This document shows positions 21,835 to 34,330 of a stretch of 64,000 nucleotides of DNA, in pieces. The stretch spans positions 9,550,081 through 9,614,080 of the forward strand of contig QVOM02000090.1 in NCBI GenBank assembly GCA_003586115.2, in the 5' to 3' direction. The stretch comes from Salvator merianae (lineage: Eukaryota > Chordata > Lepidosauria > Squamata > Teiidae). Below the pieces are notes generated by a model. That model searched no databases. It was given only the letters and a program-made list of their open reading frames with translations, and was not told the origin of the DNA. A program made the position numbers and the translations under genes. Positions within the stretch are counted from its first letter, which is position 1; each line of letters starts with the position of its first letter.

Positions 21835-22130
21835 TTAAAAAGCCCTCTTTCCTATAAAAATATCATTATGAGGTCAAAGGAGTTGAGAGCAAAGATGCTG
21901 CTGATATTCTTCCCTGTGCATTATTCAGCCCAATCTGTTTAATGGGTCTTCATTGCTGATTGTGATTGCTGATTTGTGCTGGCGACATTATTCAGTTGGA
22001 CGTGGCTTTGAAGCAGAAGAATAATTATTTCCTGTCTTCAGTCAAAAGAGCATTTAATTCATGCTCCTCATTCTCTGGAAAGATAACCCACATCTCTTTT
22101 AGTTCATTACCTCTCTGAGACTGCCATCAA
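21835..22130. promoter_or_regulatory. Candidate conserved non-coding element
   Basis: Unique sequence with recurrent 'ctgattgtgattgctgattt' words (21955-21975), 'cattattcagcccaatctg' and 'gaataattatttcctg'. Lack of repeats and alternating AT/GC words are reminiscent of vertebrate enhancer elements. Inference only. Confidence 0.35.
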
Positions 22131-22190
22131 GGATTCACAGCTCAGCTGCTCAGATGGCCATTGCTTAGTTAGGAAGTCATAAAAGGCTAA

Positions 22191-22255
22191 GGAAAGGAAG
22201 GAAGGAAGGAAGGAAGGAAGGAAGGAAGGAAGGAAGGAAGGAAGGAAGGAAGGAA
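22191..22255. repeat. (GGAA)n microsatellite
   Basis: About 15 uninterrupted GGAA units. The minus frame through it is the FLPS-type repeat at the C-terminal end of the 22187-22507 reading frame. Confidence 0.97.
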
Positions 22256-22289
22256 TAGCAAATACTTACAACACTTTTTCTGGCCATGA

Positions 22290-22725
22290 CCTGTGATGCA
22301 CTTCATCCCAGTTGCACAAATATTATTATTACGTTCAGAGTCTCCTGATTCAGAAGTTATGGAGAAATAGAGCTGGGTGTCTTCAGCATATTGATAACAT
22401 CTTGCTCCAGAACTCCTGATTGCCTCATGCATGTACTGAAAACTGTTGAGGACGTCAGAGCGCCCTCTGAAATCCCACAGATCAGATGCCAGGATGTTGC
22501 AATACAATCAACTAATACTATTATCTAATATCACCTGACCAGTGACTCTCACTGCTATCCCATGTAAGTGATCCAGGGACCATCAGTGATCCAAAGTCAC
22601 TGAGAAATCAAGCACGATCAACAGTTCCACTCCTCTGTCCTGCTGGATCCAGCAAGGTGATCAAGAGTGAGATTGAAATGGGTTCAGATAATCAGGCCAT
22701 GTCTCCACATGGTTTTCAAAATGCC
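22290..22725 (-). pseudogene. LINE reverse transcriptase fragment (L2/CR1-group-like), decayed
   Basis: Read on the minus strand, 22300-22460 encodes a stretch with RSSGARCYQYAEDTQLYFS. This is a decayed form of the reverse transcriptase catalytic block (usual YADDTQLY), with the second motif residue changed from D to E. The non-coding remainder up to about 22725, with the words 'cactgagaaatcaagcacga' and 'gattgaaatgggttcagata', corresponds to the upstream RT region of the same squamate LINE, also in reverse. Frameshifts and stops interrupt it. It is a dead retrotransposon remnant, not a host gene. The LINE clade is inferred from the YADDTQLY type of motif. Confidence 0.75.
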
Positions 22726-23029
22726 AGGGAGGAGCACTGAAGTCTTCCCATATTTACAACATCCCTTCTGAGAAGCTGCCAACTAGGGATAGATGGGTAG
22801 CTCCACTGCGTTTCCTTCTTCTCTTTGATCTTCTGCTTCCTTTCCTTCTCATTCTCATTCCCTTTGTGTTCTTCTGTTTCCAATTCCCTTTTCTCTCCCT
22901 CTGACCACCCGTCCTCCCTCCTCTCCACTTTGTTTCTACTTGTCTGCTCTTGCCTCTCTCTTTTCTTTGCCAAATCCCCATTCCCTTTGTGCCTGCCCAG
23001 GCTGGCTGTCACTCAGTGGTAGGGCAAGC
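22726..23029. other. Unique DNA with a pyrimidine-rich stretch (about 22815-22970)
   Basis: CTT/CTC-rich sequence gives long S/L/F-rich frames on plus and K/R/E-rich frames on minus (22716-23012). These are compositional. Confidence 0.6.
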
Positions 23030-23190
23030 CTGGAGTCAGCCCGGAGAATTCTGTCATTCCCATCCATGTTCAGTTATGGCGCAAACGCGGTCACAATAGT
23101 TAATGGCCAAGTAATGACCGTTTGGCCACTGTATCTCATAAGGGACGCTGCAGAGTTTTGCTTTGCTGGCTGCGTTGCTTTCTGCTTTTC
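23030..23190. promoter_or_regulatory. Candidate conserved non-coding block
   Basis: Unique sequence with several CpGs in an otherwise CpG-poor region ('atggcgcaaacgcggtcaca', 23075-23094), followed by 'aatagttaatggccaagtaa'. CpG retention plus TAAT cores suggests constraint. Not tested by alignment. Confidence 0.33.
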
Positions 23191-25674
23191 TTTTCTTTGC
23201 AAATAAAAGAATCAAGCAGCTATAAAGAAAAGCTATGTCCTATAGTGTATGTGTTATGTGAGTCTGTGGCACTTATATCTTGAGGTTATTTTGAAGGTGG
23301 CAACCATCGTTCTCTTCCTCCGTGAGACCCATGGTCATCTACCAAGCACTGGGGTCTAAGCAAAGTTTTGAGCATGGCATAATTAAGCTACGGAATTTCC
23401 TGCCTCCACGTTGTGTGTTGAGCACCAAACTGGATGGCTTCTAAAGTTGGGCAACTTCATGGGGGCAGGACTATTGATGACTGTGGAGAATTAGAAGTGT
23501 CTAGAGATCAGGAAGCAGGAATGTGTACTTAAGGCCCGAGATGTCACACTTCTGAGATTCTCACCCACGCTTGGCTTCCTCAGACCTGGCCCATTCCAAG
23601 GAACCACCAGGTCAACAAGAAAGCAGCCTCTGCTGTGGATCAAAGTGTGGCTCAGAAAGGTCTAAGGAGATGCTTCAGCCAGGTCCTCAGCTTTCCACCT
23701 GCTGCTTGTTGTTTTTGCTGCCCACTCTGCTGCTAGGCTAGCTAAACCAGAGGTCTAATCCAGCAGGTCACACTTTATGCTCAGTCTGTATGGTTGCTTG
23801 GTTGCCTTTTCTTGTGTGCAAAATAAACAGAAGCTTGGCACGTAGGAGAAAATGCAACTGGAGTGGATGCAATACGCACCCATGGGAAATCTGTATCGGG
23901 ACCACTTACGAAGAAAAAGAGTAGGGCTTCCACTCCTGCTTGCCTTGGTTTCACTTTAGTCTGAAGCCCCTATTGCTTACCCTTTGCTCTAAAAAAAAAA
24001 AGGAAAGAATGGATTTCATGGATGACATCATGTTTCGTTTGGTTCTAAGATGCCTTAACAATGAGAAGGATGGGAAGGTGGTAAAAGATACTGAGCAGCT
24101 GTTCCTTCTCTCTTGAAAATTGGCCTAGCATATGGCTTATATACACATAGGCAATATATCAGCCGCAAAATAGGGTAAGTTCTTGCTGGCTTTTTCTTTT
24201 CACTGCTGAGGGTTTGTTCAGACTCCCTTTTTTTTTTTTTTTTTTTTCTTAAGGGGGAGAAAATTACTTCCTAAAATGTTCAAAAGCTTTTCCTCAGTTT
24301 GTTATTAAAGCAATTATCTAGCATAACACAGTGCGAAAAGCACAAAGTAACCTAATGGGAAACAAATGTGCTAGAGAACTTGGTAAATTTCAGGCTCTTT
24401 ATTGAAAAATGAAGGACAAGTGACCTAGGGGGAAAGAGGCAACTGTGGAAAGATTTTGCACCTGGCCTTGGGCAACACATCAAACAAACGTTGGAAGGAG
24501 TCGATTTATAATCTTTGCCTGGTTGTCTTCGGCCCCCACTATCTGTCTGTCAGTGTCTTCTCTCCGTTTTGCTGACTTGTGGCTGCAATTTGATTTGAGC
24601 CAAATAATTTTGGTTGTCGAAGGTGAGGAAGGGATACTCAAGAATGCTTTGTGGGCTCTTGCAGGATAGAAAGGAGTGACTGTTTAGAATTAAGCTTGCG
24701 GGCATGTGTTATGTTCATGTACACGAGTGTACACATTTTTTACTTGAGCACTGTCCGAAAGGACAGCTTCCGTAGACAGGACCAGATTCTGCGTCCGCGT
24801 TCTTCATTTGATGTCACGGCCATGGAGTCATGGCTTGCATATGTGCCTGGGCCATCTATAACTTTTGTGTTATCTGACAGCCCTTGACAAGTGATGCTTT
24901 CCAGGGAAGTCAGTTATCTGACTCAGATAGAGAGGTAGAAGAGAGTGCACCATTTATCCTGAAGGAAATAATGTGGTGGTCAGGTGATATATCTGCATAT
25001 GTGAATGTATCCCTTGACTTGAGGCCTGGGAAGTGGTCACAGTTGCTGAACACATCCTTACCTTCCTGAAACATTGGCCATACCATAGGCTTAGCCTTAG
25101 CTTCAGTTTCTCCAATGCATCACAGGTGATTTAAGCTGCTACCAACTCTGAAGTCCTTCCCGTGGCTAGAAGAGAAACTGTTGGTGGACAAAGATCAGGC
25201 AAAGAGCATCAAAGGAAACTGGAAGTCACTTCGTATTGAACCAGCTATTCTAGAACAATGTTTTCCTTCCGATGTTTTACACTACAGTTTCCATGAGGAC
25301 TTGCTGGCATGGCCAGGGGTCAAAGATAACAGAAGGTGAAGGTGAACAACATCAGGAGAGCTGAGCAAAACTGATGGATGTCCCTGGTACTTAATATTCC
25401 TTTACTGATGTCATCAGTAAGGACAACATCAAAGAAAGTCTGCAGGGCCTTAGGATTCTGGTTGATACCTCTGTATGGACTGTGTGGAAAAGGTAGTACC
25501 AGTAGAATCATATAACTTCTTCTGACCTCTTAGACTTAGGAACATCTTTCTTTTGACCTCTCTCTTCCACAATTAGGCCTGAAGACTTTAATAAGAGGAA
25601 GAAAATCCTTTTCGGTGTGGTTGTGTTCCTAATGGGATATATGTCTGAGTGGGGAGCAAATTATCTAGTTGGTG
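23191..25674. other. Unique non-coding DNA with a 20-base T homopolymer (24228-24247)
   Basis: About 2.5 kb without a recognisable gene. The T-run could be the poly(A) tail of a minus-strand retroposon, but no body is identifiable. Short frames at 24445-25069 show no domain. Confidence 0.5.
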
Positions 25675-25830
25675 TTTGTTTTAGGACTCAGTGACTTGAT
25701 TCCTTAACAAGTGAATTATCTGGCATTTAATACTTGCTCATTGCCCCAAGCAGCACAGCTGTGCTGTGGATTAATGAAAGGGAGCACTGCTGATTATTTT
25801 ACAGTGGACAGAGAACATCCTTCATGAGAT
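25675..25830. promoter_or_regulatory. Candidate conserved non-coding block
   Basis: Non-repetitive, with 'gtgaattatctggcatttaa' (25711-25730), 'gtggattaatgaaaggg' and 'gctgattattttacagtg'. Homeodomain-like TAAT cores are spaced through a compact block. Confidence 0.33.
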
Positions 25831-28800
25831 CCGTCCTGAAAACACTTTCCCACCATGTGCTGGTCTTCTGGCAGTCAGAGCACACTTTCACCACCCCCTT
25901 CTTTGCTTGATCTCAAATCTAACCACAGCACTGCATGTTCCAAACACAGAAGGGATGTTCATCTTCGAGCTGCTTCTTGTGTTTCAGGACAATGTATAAG
26001 GGACCTCTCACCCGGGCTACCGTGTTTTTCCTTTCATTTTGCTAGCAGGAGGTCATCAGCAGGAAAAGATTTGTGTTTCCCAAAATGTATTTGGAGAATG
26101 AATCATCAGCACACATTATGTCAAAAGCTGAAACTGGGACAAATATCCACTCACTTGGCACTTTCACGGGTCGGCCAATCAAAATTTTATTACAGTCAAA
26201 AGATCCGACTGAGAGAAAAAGACAGAAGAACAAAGGCAAGAAATAAAAAAACTGCATAGGTCTGGGTTTTTTTTCCACTCAAATATGGGCTTGGATACTT
26301 TGCAAGATGGGCAAATTAAAAGTTTTCAGGAATACGTATGCTGTGAAGAGGTTGGGAGCCTTACAATGTGCATCGTCTTTCTTCTCTCTGTGATTGTCAT
26401 TATCAGATTTATTGATTAGTCCATGACCATATACTCCTTTTCTCTAGTAACTGGAAGGCAGGCAGAGGGAAATCTACCTTCTAACACCTGACTCCTGAGC
26501 ATCTTGGCATATGCATGGGTTTCCACATCCTACTTGTTCTGTCAAAACAAGTTTTCTTTGTCCCCCAGGGTCAGCCTAGTATTTCAGCAGCAAGCTGTCA
26601 TCTTGGGTATTATCAGGAGCGTTCATGAGATAACAGACTACCAGTTCACATTCCCGAACAGTTATGATGGTTGATGATGAATGAGCCAGCTTTCGAGACA
26701 GAATGAAACTCCTACAGGTAGACTGACCTTCCATAGGATCATATTTGCTTGACTTGAATTAGCAGCCCGGAGGACTGTGGGAACAAGGGAGGTAAGAGCA
26801 GATGCTCACCCTATACTTTAGGAAAATGTAAGAAGTCACTGAAAGAAATGGCAGCTCCCCAGTTTAGAGCTGATGGAAGAGACAGCTGGTTCATTTAAGA
26901 ATTCATGGCTGCATTTGCACAAAGCTAAAAAAAGAGGCTCAAAAGCAGCTTAGAGCACCCCAAACATAAAGCTGCAGTTCAAAATGTCGAAGGCCTTCTC
27001 AGCATCCAAAAATAATACAGAAAAGCAACGTAAGATTTACTGTATTTTATACTATAAGAGAAAATTGATGCAAAATGCTTTACAGATGGTATTTAATTCC
27101 TGCGACAATTGCTAAGAGATGTACAAGTAAATGTTGGAAACGTAATGAGATTCCAGGAACTTTTTTTTTTTTTTTTTTCATTTACGGTGGTCTTGAAACT
27201 AGGTTAAAAATGATGAATAGGTGTACGTAAGAGAATAAAACAGGTTTTGAAAACATATTTTGAAATGAACCCATAGTTGTATTTATTGGGAAGAATATTG
27301 GAAAAAAGGTTATCAATTTAAAGGAATGATTTTTTAATAGGGTATCTGCAGCTACGATTGTATTTTTTTAAAAATGGAAGACACGGGACGTTTTCACACT
27401 TACCAGCTGGCCAAAGTGATTCTAGATGTAGTACAGTAGATATTATTATCTTTATTCTAATATACTTTAGCTATCATATTTATTCTTTTTGAATTCATTT
27501 TGATCATTGCATTACTGAACAAAGTCTTCCTGGACGTTTTTGATTTTCTATCCTGATATTTAGAATCTGGAATATTCACACATTTTTTTTAAAAAAAAAA
27601 TTATAAAAAATCTGGAAGACATCTCCCTTGTAAAAACTTCTGCCGATTAAACTCCATACACAACTTCCAAAATACTTCACACTGAACACGTTTGCCCTTG
27701 CCAAGGCGGGGTGGAAACTGTGGAATATGTCTTATTATACTGACCACTTCAAAGAAACAGTCGACCAAGGTATTTTTCCTCAGACTTTCAATTTCCTGGC
27801 AGAACAGCCAATTTTCACACCTCCCTGTTGCTACCACACTCTAACCTAGCTTACACGAGAACCGTGGCCAAATTCTGGTCAATGTCATCATCTCTCTCCT
27901 CCCAGTTTGCTCATCGTACCTGAGGATAGTGGGGCAAACTACGAAGAATGAACCCTTTCTCTTTAAGCAGAGTTGCGTATGGGTGCAGGAGATCTCAGAT
28001 ACTGGGATGCAGCCTACATAGTTTTCCTCCAGGAATCCAAATTTGCTTGCTGCAGCTGAGTATGGTGGTGTAGGCTGCCCCCTCATCACCTTAGCTGCAA
28101 CAAGCAAGCACGTATATTTGGAGCAACCCCATGCAACTGGTACTCCAGCATTTGAGTTCTTCTACAATCTTCCATCACCGCCACGCTTTTTTTTAAGCAA
28201 CCCTAGATAAAAAGAAGGATCTCATTTCTTGTAGGCTACCTTCACTACCCTCAGCTGCAGCAAGCAAAGGTTTTCCTGTCCTTCTACTCTCAGACCCATT
28301 TCCAGTATGAAAGGTTAACAGCAGTGGAGGCAAAAGAGAGTAACCAAAGGTGGTAAGTGATGCAATCACATGTTGCAAGGTAGGAGGGGCTGGAGCGAGG
28401 CGACTCAGAAGTTAGCTGCTGTAGAATACCATTTGCATGTTCTGGAGCCTGGAAGCCACCTCCTCCCACTGTCATGATCCAAGCCAGGAATATCCTGGCT
28501 GTGACTGTGATAGTGTGGAGGGACACAGCTCCCTCCCTGTTCATCGTGATCAAAACCGGGGTATCCCTGGCTTTAATCTCATCAGGTCGCACAGCAGCAG
28601 AGTACAGACAGCAAGCTACCATATTAAGACTAACACTACTATTCTTAGTGCAGAAAGAGGAAGATGGGACAGTCCAAGCTCTCTGCCCCCTCCCTGTGTG
28701 TATCCTGCCTAATCTGCCCTATCCTGGAGCGATACTCTGCCAAGGCCAAATGGTAGTTTAACATGACAGTTTCTTCTGCCCACTCCCTGGTGATCACAGC

Positions 28801-30239
28801 AACGTGATTACTGCGTTCGCTGCTAATCCCATGGTGGAATCTTTGTGATACTAGAAGGCCTGCAGAGGAAATTTTGCTACAGAGCTTGTTAAATGTGTTA
28901 CAAAGCTTTGACTTTATTTCTTACCAGGTCCTGCCACATCCCACAAGAGCAAATGAGAAGTTGATGAAGCAAACTCTAAAACAGATGCAGGCACCAGTCT
29001 GCCAAAGTTAAATGTCAGCAATCAATATCTGCCTTACTCTTTCCTATTGCCGCCTATAACAGTATTATAGTGTGTGCATACTGGCCTGCTGGCAGGAGTA
29101 ATACTTAAGCAGATCTTTGCATTATGGAGTTGAGCTTAGCAGTGTGGGTGCATTAAAATAAGAGAACTGTACTTGCTGATGGACATCTCCGTAGACTCTT
29201 GATACTTTACCCCATTTGCTGGGCTGTATAATAACTTAAGTAAGAAAGCGAGTAAGTGGGGATACCCTTCTATAATAACTAGTCAGAAAACAAGTACAGC
29301 AAATTGGAGGGAAAGCTAATGACGGTTATTCAGAATGGGTTAGGTCAAATAACCAAATGCACAGATGGGCAATTTCTTGCTCCGCATGCGAAAAAAGACT
29401 TTGGCCTAATTTATGAAAGTCACCATAGATGCTGGTTATGGCAGGAAAAAGGCAAAAGAATTGGCTGCAAGTGCCATCCATGGTCAGCTGTTTTTTTAGT
29501 TGTTATTTATTTGTTTGTTTGCTAGTTGTTTGTTTATGCATTTGCTTGCAACCGAAAGAGCACTTACCTCTGACGAAAATTGTATCAGCCTAGTACTTGC
29601 AAAGAGACAGTAGTAGCAAGAAAGCACATGAGAAATGGAACAACATATTTTATGGGGATGGAGGAAAAGAAACTGAAACTGTTTGCTCCTGAATATAGCC
29701 CCATATATCCACCCCAACTATTTGTCATTGGTAGGCCAACCCTCCATGAATTTTTCTAATCCCCCTTAAAACCCTCTAAGCCTGTGACCGTGATGAGAAC
29801 GTTCAGACTGAATTCCATAAATTAATCATCTGTTGTAAGAACAAGTCCTTTCACATCTTACCCTGAATCTACTCCCCATAATTTTACTGCGTTAGCCTGA
29901 GTTCTCATATCATGAGAGGATCAAAAATTCCTCAGGGTCTCTGCATTTCCCATATTATATGGAATTACATAGGGCACAGCTCCATCCTCCTTTGGCTTTT
30001 TATTAAATTAAAAACTGTACCAATGTAAAGTGGTAAATGTAAAGAAAGCAAAGATGTGAAAGACATTTTACCTTACATGAAAAATGTTCAAGGTCTTCAA
30101 GAATGTCTTAGATCAATTTCCCCCCACCACAACCACCACCACTACCGCCACCACCATTTTTTCACCTCTACAGTTTCAAGGCAGGGTAGCCAGAATTCTG
30201 CACATGCCATACCATGGTTCTACATAAGTTGCCTTTGCA
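25831..30239. other. Long unique AT-rich non-coding stretch
   Basis: About 4.4 kb. T homopolymer at 27161-27178, a T8A10-type junction at about 27583-27600, and AT-rich DNA at 27000-27600. Around 28480-28590, 'gccaggaatatcctggc' is a near-perfect short palindrome, and 'tcatgatccaagccagg' is echoed by 'cgtgatcaaaaccgggg', possibly a decayed MITE. A CCA-rich run lies at 30120-30160. Frames of 60-134 residues on both strands have no domain. No gene recognised. Confidence 0.5.
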
Positions 30240-30512
30240 TTGGTCTTCTCTGTGGTGGTACCCATCCTGTGGAACGCTCTCCTCTCTGATATTCACAGGC
30301 TGCCTACAGTTATGTCTTCTAGGCATTACTGAAAGACATCCCTGTTCACCCAGGCCTTCCTAGTGTGGACAGTCTGCTCTCTAATACATATTATTCTCAA
30401 TTATATTTTGATGCATTTGATTATATTATATGTTTTCATGTTATACCACTTGGAGATTTCTTTAATGGAAAGTTATATATAAATATATATTTTCACTAAA
30501 AAATAAAGAAGA
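30240..30512 (+). mobile_element. LINE 3' end (L2-group-like)
   Basis: 'ccatcctgtggaacgctctc' followed by 'gaaagacatccctgttcacc', 'caggccttcc' and the terminal 'ataccacttggagatttc...ttatatataaatatatat' follows the standard 3' end of squamate L2-like LINEs ('tggaacgccctccc...ttcaggcc...ccgccctgagcc...ataaataataa'). The A/T-rich tail marks the 3' terminus on the plus strand. Confidence 0.65.
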
Positions 30513-33153
30513 TCTTGGAATATTGGCTCTACCTCACTTTTCATAAAGTTCTACAGGGTGGAATTTGCTTTCTGTCCTCCTCAGTTATTGCTCATTGATT
30601 TACTATGTTCTTTGAACTATCTACTGTGCTCTTAGTTTCTCCTCTTCAACTGTATCTGCATACTAGATATAGTAAGTGATAGAGACTGTGCGATTCTGCC
30701 ATAGGGTCTGGATGCACACGTGATACCAGTTACAACCGGCTTGAAGACGTTCCTCCTGCTGCTGAAAAATGGGTCATGGCTTTGTTTGAAGTCCATATGC
30801 CATTGTACTCTGGAAAATGCACAGAAGCTCCACACACCAGGTGTGAAATCAGATCAATTTTATCATGCTTTCATATCCTGTCCCAGGGGAGATGGGTGCT
30901 TGTGTGTAACAAGGCCCTTAGCCACATACCTGGACAGGCTGCAGAATCTAAGCTGGTTGCTGCAGTTCATAGCTTCATCGGGGCTGAACAGATTTATTCT
31001 CTACACTGTCAAAACTTCAGAAATGGAGGCTTTGATCGTATTCATCAGACACCTTGATAGGACACTATGTGTGCAGAATCAATCCATGTATCAGAAATAC
31101 ATAGCAAAGGAGAGCTAATAGTGGAACTGATTAGCAATGGATGAGCAGAAATAAAATGAAATTAAAATGAGAAACAGGAGGAGAGAAGGTAAAAGAAAAT
31201 ACGTGAAGGGATAGCAAAAGAGGGAAAGTCATAGCATTGCTGGCATGAAATGTAACATTTTTTGGAACTAATATTTCTGCAGTCAGTTTTTGCTCCCAGA
31301 ATGTGTATAAGGTTCTGTTTTTTTTTTCTCTTTTAGTTAAGAAATAAACAGAAAGAGAAAAAAACACGCAGATTAGGCTGATGCATTTTAAGACTTTAGT
31401 GGAGAACCCCAGTGTGCAAAATGAAATAAATTTGCATCTTTGGTCTTTTACAATAAAGCGACATCTGTGGTGACTTCCCCCCCCCCCGCACACACACATG
31501 CCCCCCCAGCTCTGGTGTTAGGAGAATGTAAGTGCTTTGCTGGGGCTTTAAGTTACATTCTGTGTACTAAAGTGACTAATCCTTTTGGTCTGTTCCCATC
31601 AGACACCGACTTTTCAAAGCTCACGAAACCATTTTGCACGTTCAGATTGAGGCTGCAAGAATCTGCTAAGCCAAACAGATCCAGACTTTGCCGCAAGAGT
31701 CTCTCCCACACAGTTGTCAGAGAGGCCAAGTTGGAAGCTTTTTTCCCTCTGTGGAGGAAATGCCATTGAAAGCTGGAAGAGTTATATCGTTTACACAAAC
31801 CAATATCAGTCAGAAACCAGCAAGGAAATAGATGGTAACAGAAAGCACCATCTGTATTGCATCACGTGTAGAAGTGAAGTAGGAAGCACTCGCACTTGGG
31901 TGCAGTTTGGTTGCTTGGGGGGGCTTTTTTAAAAGGACACTGTCACACAGATTGCTGAGTGAATGGTATTATCTAGTGGCCATAATATGCTTTGGAAGCA
32001 ACAAGTCTTCTTGACATGAACACAATGGAGAGACCTAATACCCACCATTATTCATAGACAACAGTAATCCCATAATCCTGTTCACTAGTGCTCACAGGGA
32101 TTGGAAACCAGCAATCTTGGGAGGTGCAGAGGTTCTTCATCTCTGCCCAGTGCAATTGTGCAGCTCTTTGCAAAGAAAAGAAATGAATGTCCTCTGGGCC
32201 GGGATGGAACCCTCTTAACAGCAACAGGACAAATGAGTCAGGAGAGATGCCCTGACATTTTTACAACTTCCCAAGCTTTTTCAAATAATATTCAGTCGCC
32301 ACGAGGAAGTCAGGCCAGGTATTTAAGAACTTTTTGGACATTGCTACCATTTGTGTGTCTGACTTGTGGTTGCAAAGTCAACTTCACACCAGCTAAAAGT
32401 GCTTAGAACTCAGTTCAAAATGGACTGTTTTGCAAATCTAATTTGGTTTATAAGCACCATATTGATCTGCTTCTCCTGAATTATCACTGCTTTGTTGTTT
32501 TTCAACTTTAACAGGTCTAACTGAATTAGACTCCCTTCTCCATTATGTATGATGTTAATATTTTCTGTAACAATATGTTCAGCTACTAAGCAAATGATGC
32601 TGGCATTGCCAGAGGTGAGTTTTTTAACTTAGTAAGTTCTTGTACTTCTTCTATGGACTTTCCAGTTATTTCTTTAATCCTATCTTCCCACCATTTCCAT
32701 TGTCTTTTCCTTCTGTTTCCTTTGACCAATGCACCATCCATATGAAATTCTTTGCTTGACTTCTGGTTGGCCAGAAGCTGGGGCAAGCAAAAGTCAACAT
32801 GACAGATGCACTAACTTCCTGGCCCAAATTATGCCAGAATGATCTAAACTTCAGAGTTGGTTAAACCATTCAGAAAGCATCCTGTTCCTTCAAGCCAAGT
32901 AAAAAGGGAAACTTGGAAGATTGGGCCATGCTGTCTAACTGGATCCATTTCCATTCCCGTACTGGCATGTCCAGCTAGGAAGCACAGCTTCTGTGGAGGG
33001 TTTCCACCTGTAGGAGTGTTCTAGGCTGACAGCAAAAGAAGAACAAAAGAACCGTCAGTCATTTGCCTGAGAATTCTTTCACCCTTGGCATCAGCTTGCA
33101 TGGTGTCTATCCTCACCCAGTTCCTGTCACAGGTAGATGAAGCCCTTTATAAG
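30513..33153. other. Unique non-coding DNA with short C-rich runs
   Basis: Poly-C at 31477-31487, followed by a CA run, and a second C run at 31501-31507. The minus frame 32586-32786 (rich in K, E, R and W) has no family I can name. Plus and minus frames at 30720-31118 and 31131-31499 lack domains. About 2.6 kb with no supported gene. Confidence 0.5.
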
Positions 33154-33354
33154 CATAATGGTTTATTTCTAGTTCACTTTACACATTACATGCCTGAAAG
33201 AATGATGGTAGATGAATTTGAACCCTGCATCTTGGAGATGGCAACTAACAATACCATAGACCTCAGAACCAATTATTTTTGATTAAATAAAATCTGGTGC
33301 TTCACATAGTTCAGGCATGTAATATGTAAAGTGGACCAGAAATAAGCCATTATG
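33154..33354. mobile_element. Terminal-inverted-repeat element (about 201 bp, 45-bp arms)
   Basis: The left arm 33154-33198 ('cataatggtttatttctag...acatgcctgaa') and the right arm 33310-33354 ('ttcaggcatgtaatatg...taagccattatg') are reverse complements over 45 bases with four mismatches. The 111-base interior has no coding capacity. The arms' good agreement argues for a relatively recent or foldback-maintained MITE. The minus-strand Sauria SINE begins four bases beyond the right arm. Confidence 0.8.
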
Positions 33355-33358
33355 GCCT

Positions 33359-33533
33359 TTTGTTGTTGTTAGGTACCATTGACTTGATTGCCTGGATATC
33401 TCCATGGCAGTTTCCTGGAAGATCCAGTAGTGATTTGTTACCTATTTTTCTTTTCCTGTGGAAATGGCAGGGCCTGAACTTGTGACCCTCTACACTTGAG
33501 CCAGATGTTCTATCACTGAGCTGTGGCCACGCC
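33359..33533 (-). mobile_element. Sauria-type SINE (tRNA head, Bov-B-like tail)
   Basis: Read on the minus strand: 'gccacagctcagtgataga' is an A-box-like tRNA motif, 'cacaagttcaggccctgcc' is B-box-like, then a linker, and the 3' end 'gtcaatggtacctaacaac' plus (AAC)n resembles the Bov-B LINE 3' terminus. This combination is the hallmark of Sauria SINEs, which are known only from squamates. The copy is about 175 bp and appears diverged. It provides the best taxonomic evidence in the window. Confidence 0.75.
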
Positions 33534-34019
33534 CGAAGGATCTGGGCAGGTTAAAGTGAATAAATGAGCAGCGAGCAATGGAGCTGATCCCCTGCTGTTG
33601 TAGAACTAAGAGAAGCAAGGCCAAGCACCAAGGCTGCATGCATGACACTTCTCTTGCTGCTCGAAGTGACTCTGCGGTTGCTGATTAGTGTTGCCTTTCC
33701 TTACTATGCCAGTACTAGTCTGGATGAATTGAGCATGACAGCTATGGGACAAGTGTGTTGGAAACACCTCAGTGCTGGTGTTGAGAAAACATCCTGTGAT
33801 TTCCAGTGTTGCTTACACACATCTCAGGCCAGCCAGAGCCATGCCAGCCAAGTGAATAACAAGACCAGCAATGCTGACAAAGTAGAAGCACTGCACATAG
33901 GTGTAATCCACGGAAATCACAAAAAACAACAAAATGCCATCTTCATAAAGGTATTAAGAGTGCTTTGCAACATACATAAAGCGTGCCTTTTAGATGTGGG
34001 CTAAAACCTGCAATTCCTG
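33534..34019. other. Unique non-coding DNA
   Basis: The 120-residue plus frame at 33642-34004 shows no recognisable domain and a composition unlike a real exon. Nothing else recognised. Confidence 0.5.
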
Positions 34020-34330
34020 GGATTATACTGGGGATGCCATATGCAATTGTGGAATTTCCATAATATTGCTATTATGGGAAATCCGGTAACAATACCAGGT
34101 TTTCCATAATAGCGATAGCTTGCCTCCATCTGCCAGCTTCTTTTGTGATTGTTTCTGTTGCAAACACCTGGATATCAGCCAAGCACATGAAAAAAAGGGA
34201 AGGGAAGTAGGTTGGCGCATGGTTGACATCCGGGTATTTGCAACAGGAGCAATCATGGAAGGAGCCGGTAGACAGAGGTAAGAGCCCATGATTGCCTCCT
34301 GCAGGGGGGGCATTGAGAGGCAATTGCGAG
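34020..34330. mobile_element. Degenerate inverted-repeat element
   Basis: 'tgcaaacacctggatatcag...caagcacatga' near 34159-34190 is mirrored by 'catggttgacatccgggt...atttgcaa' near 34218-34243. Further out, 'ttgcctcc' and 'tgattgcctcc' occur with 'aatcatggaaggagcc'. It looks like an eroded foldback MITE; the ends are not defined. Confidence 0.4.

Noticed and set aside
24228..24247. Poly(A) tail of a minus-strand retrogene
   Set aside because: A 20-base T run is present, but no recognisable gene body lies next to it.
32586..32786. Conserved 66-residue minus frame
   Set aside because: It is rich in K, E, R and W, but I recognise no family. Too short to call without a search.
33471..33533. tRNA gene
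   Set aside because: The A- and B-box-like motifs belong to the head of a SINE with a Bov-B-type tail. No intact cloverleaf is evident.
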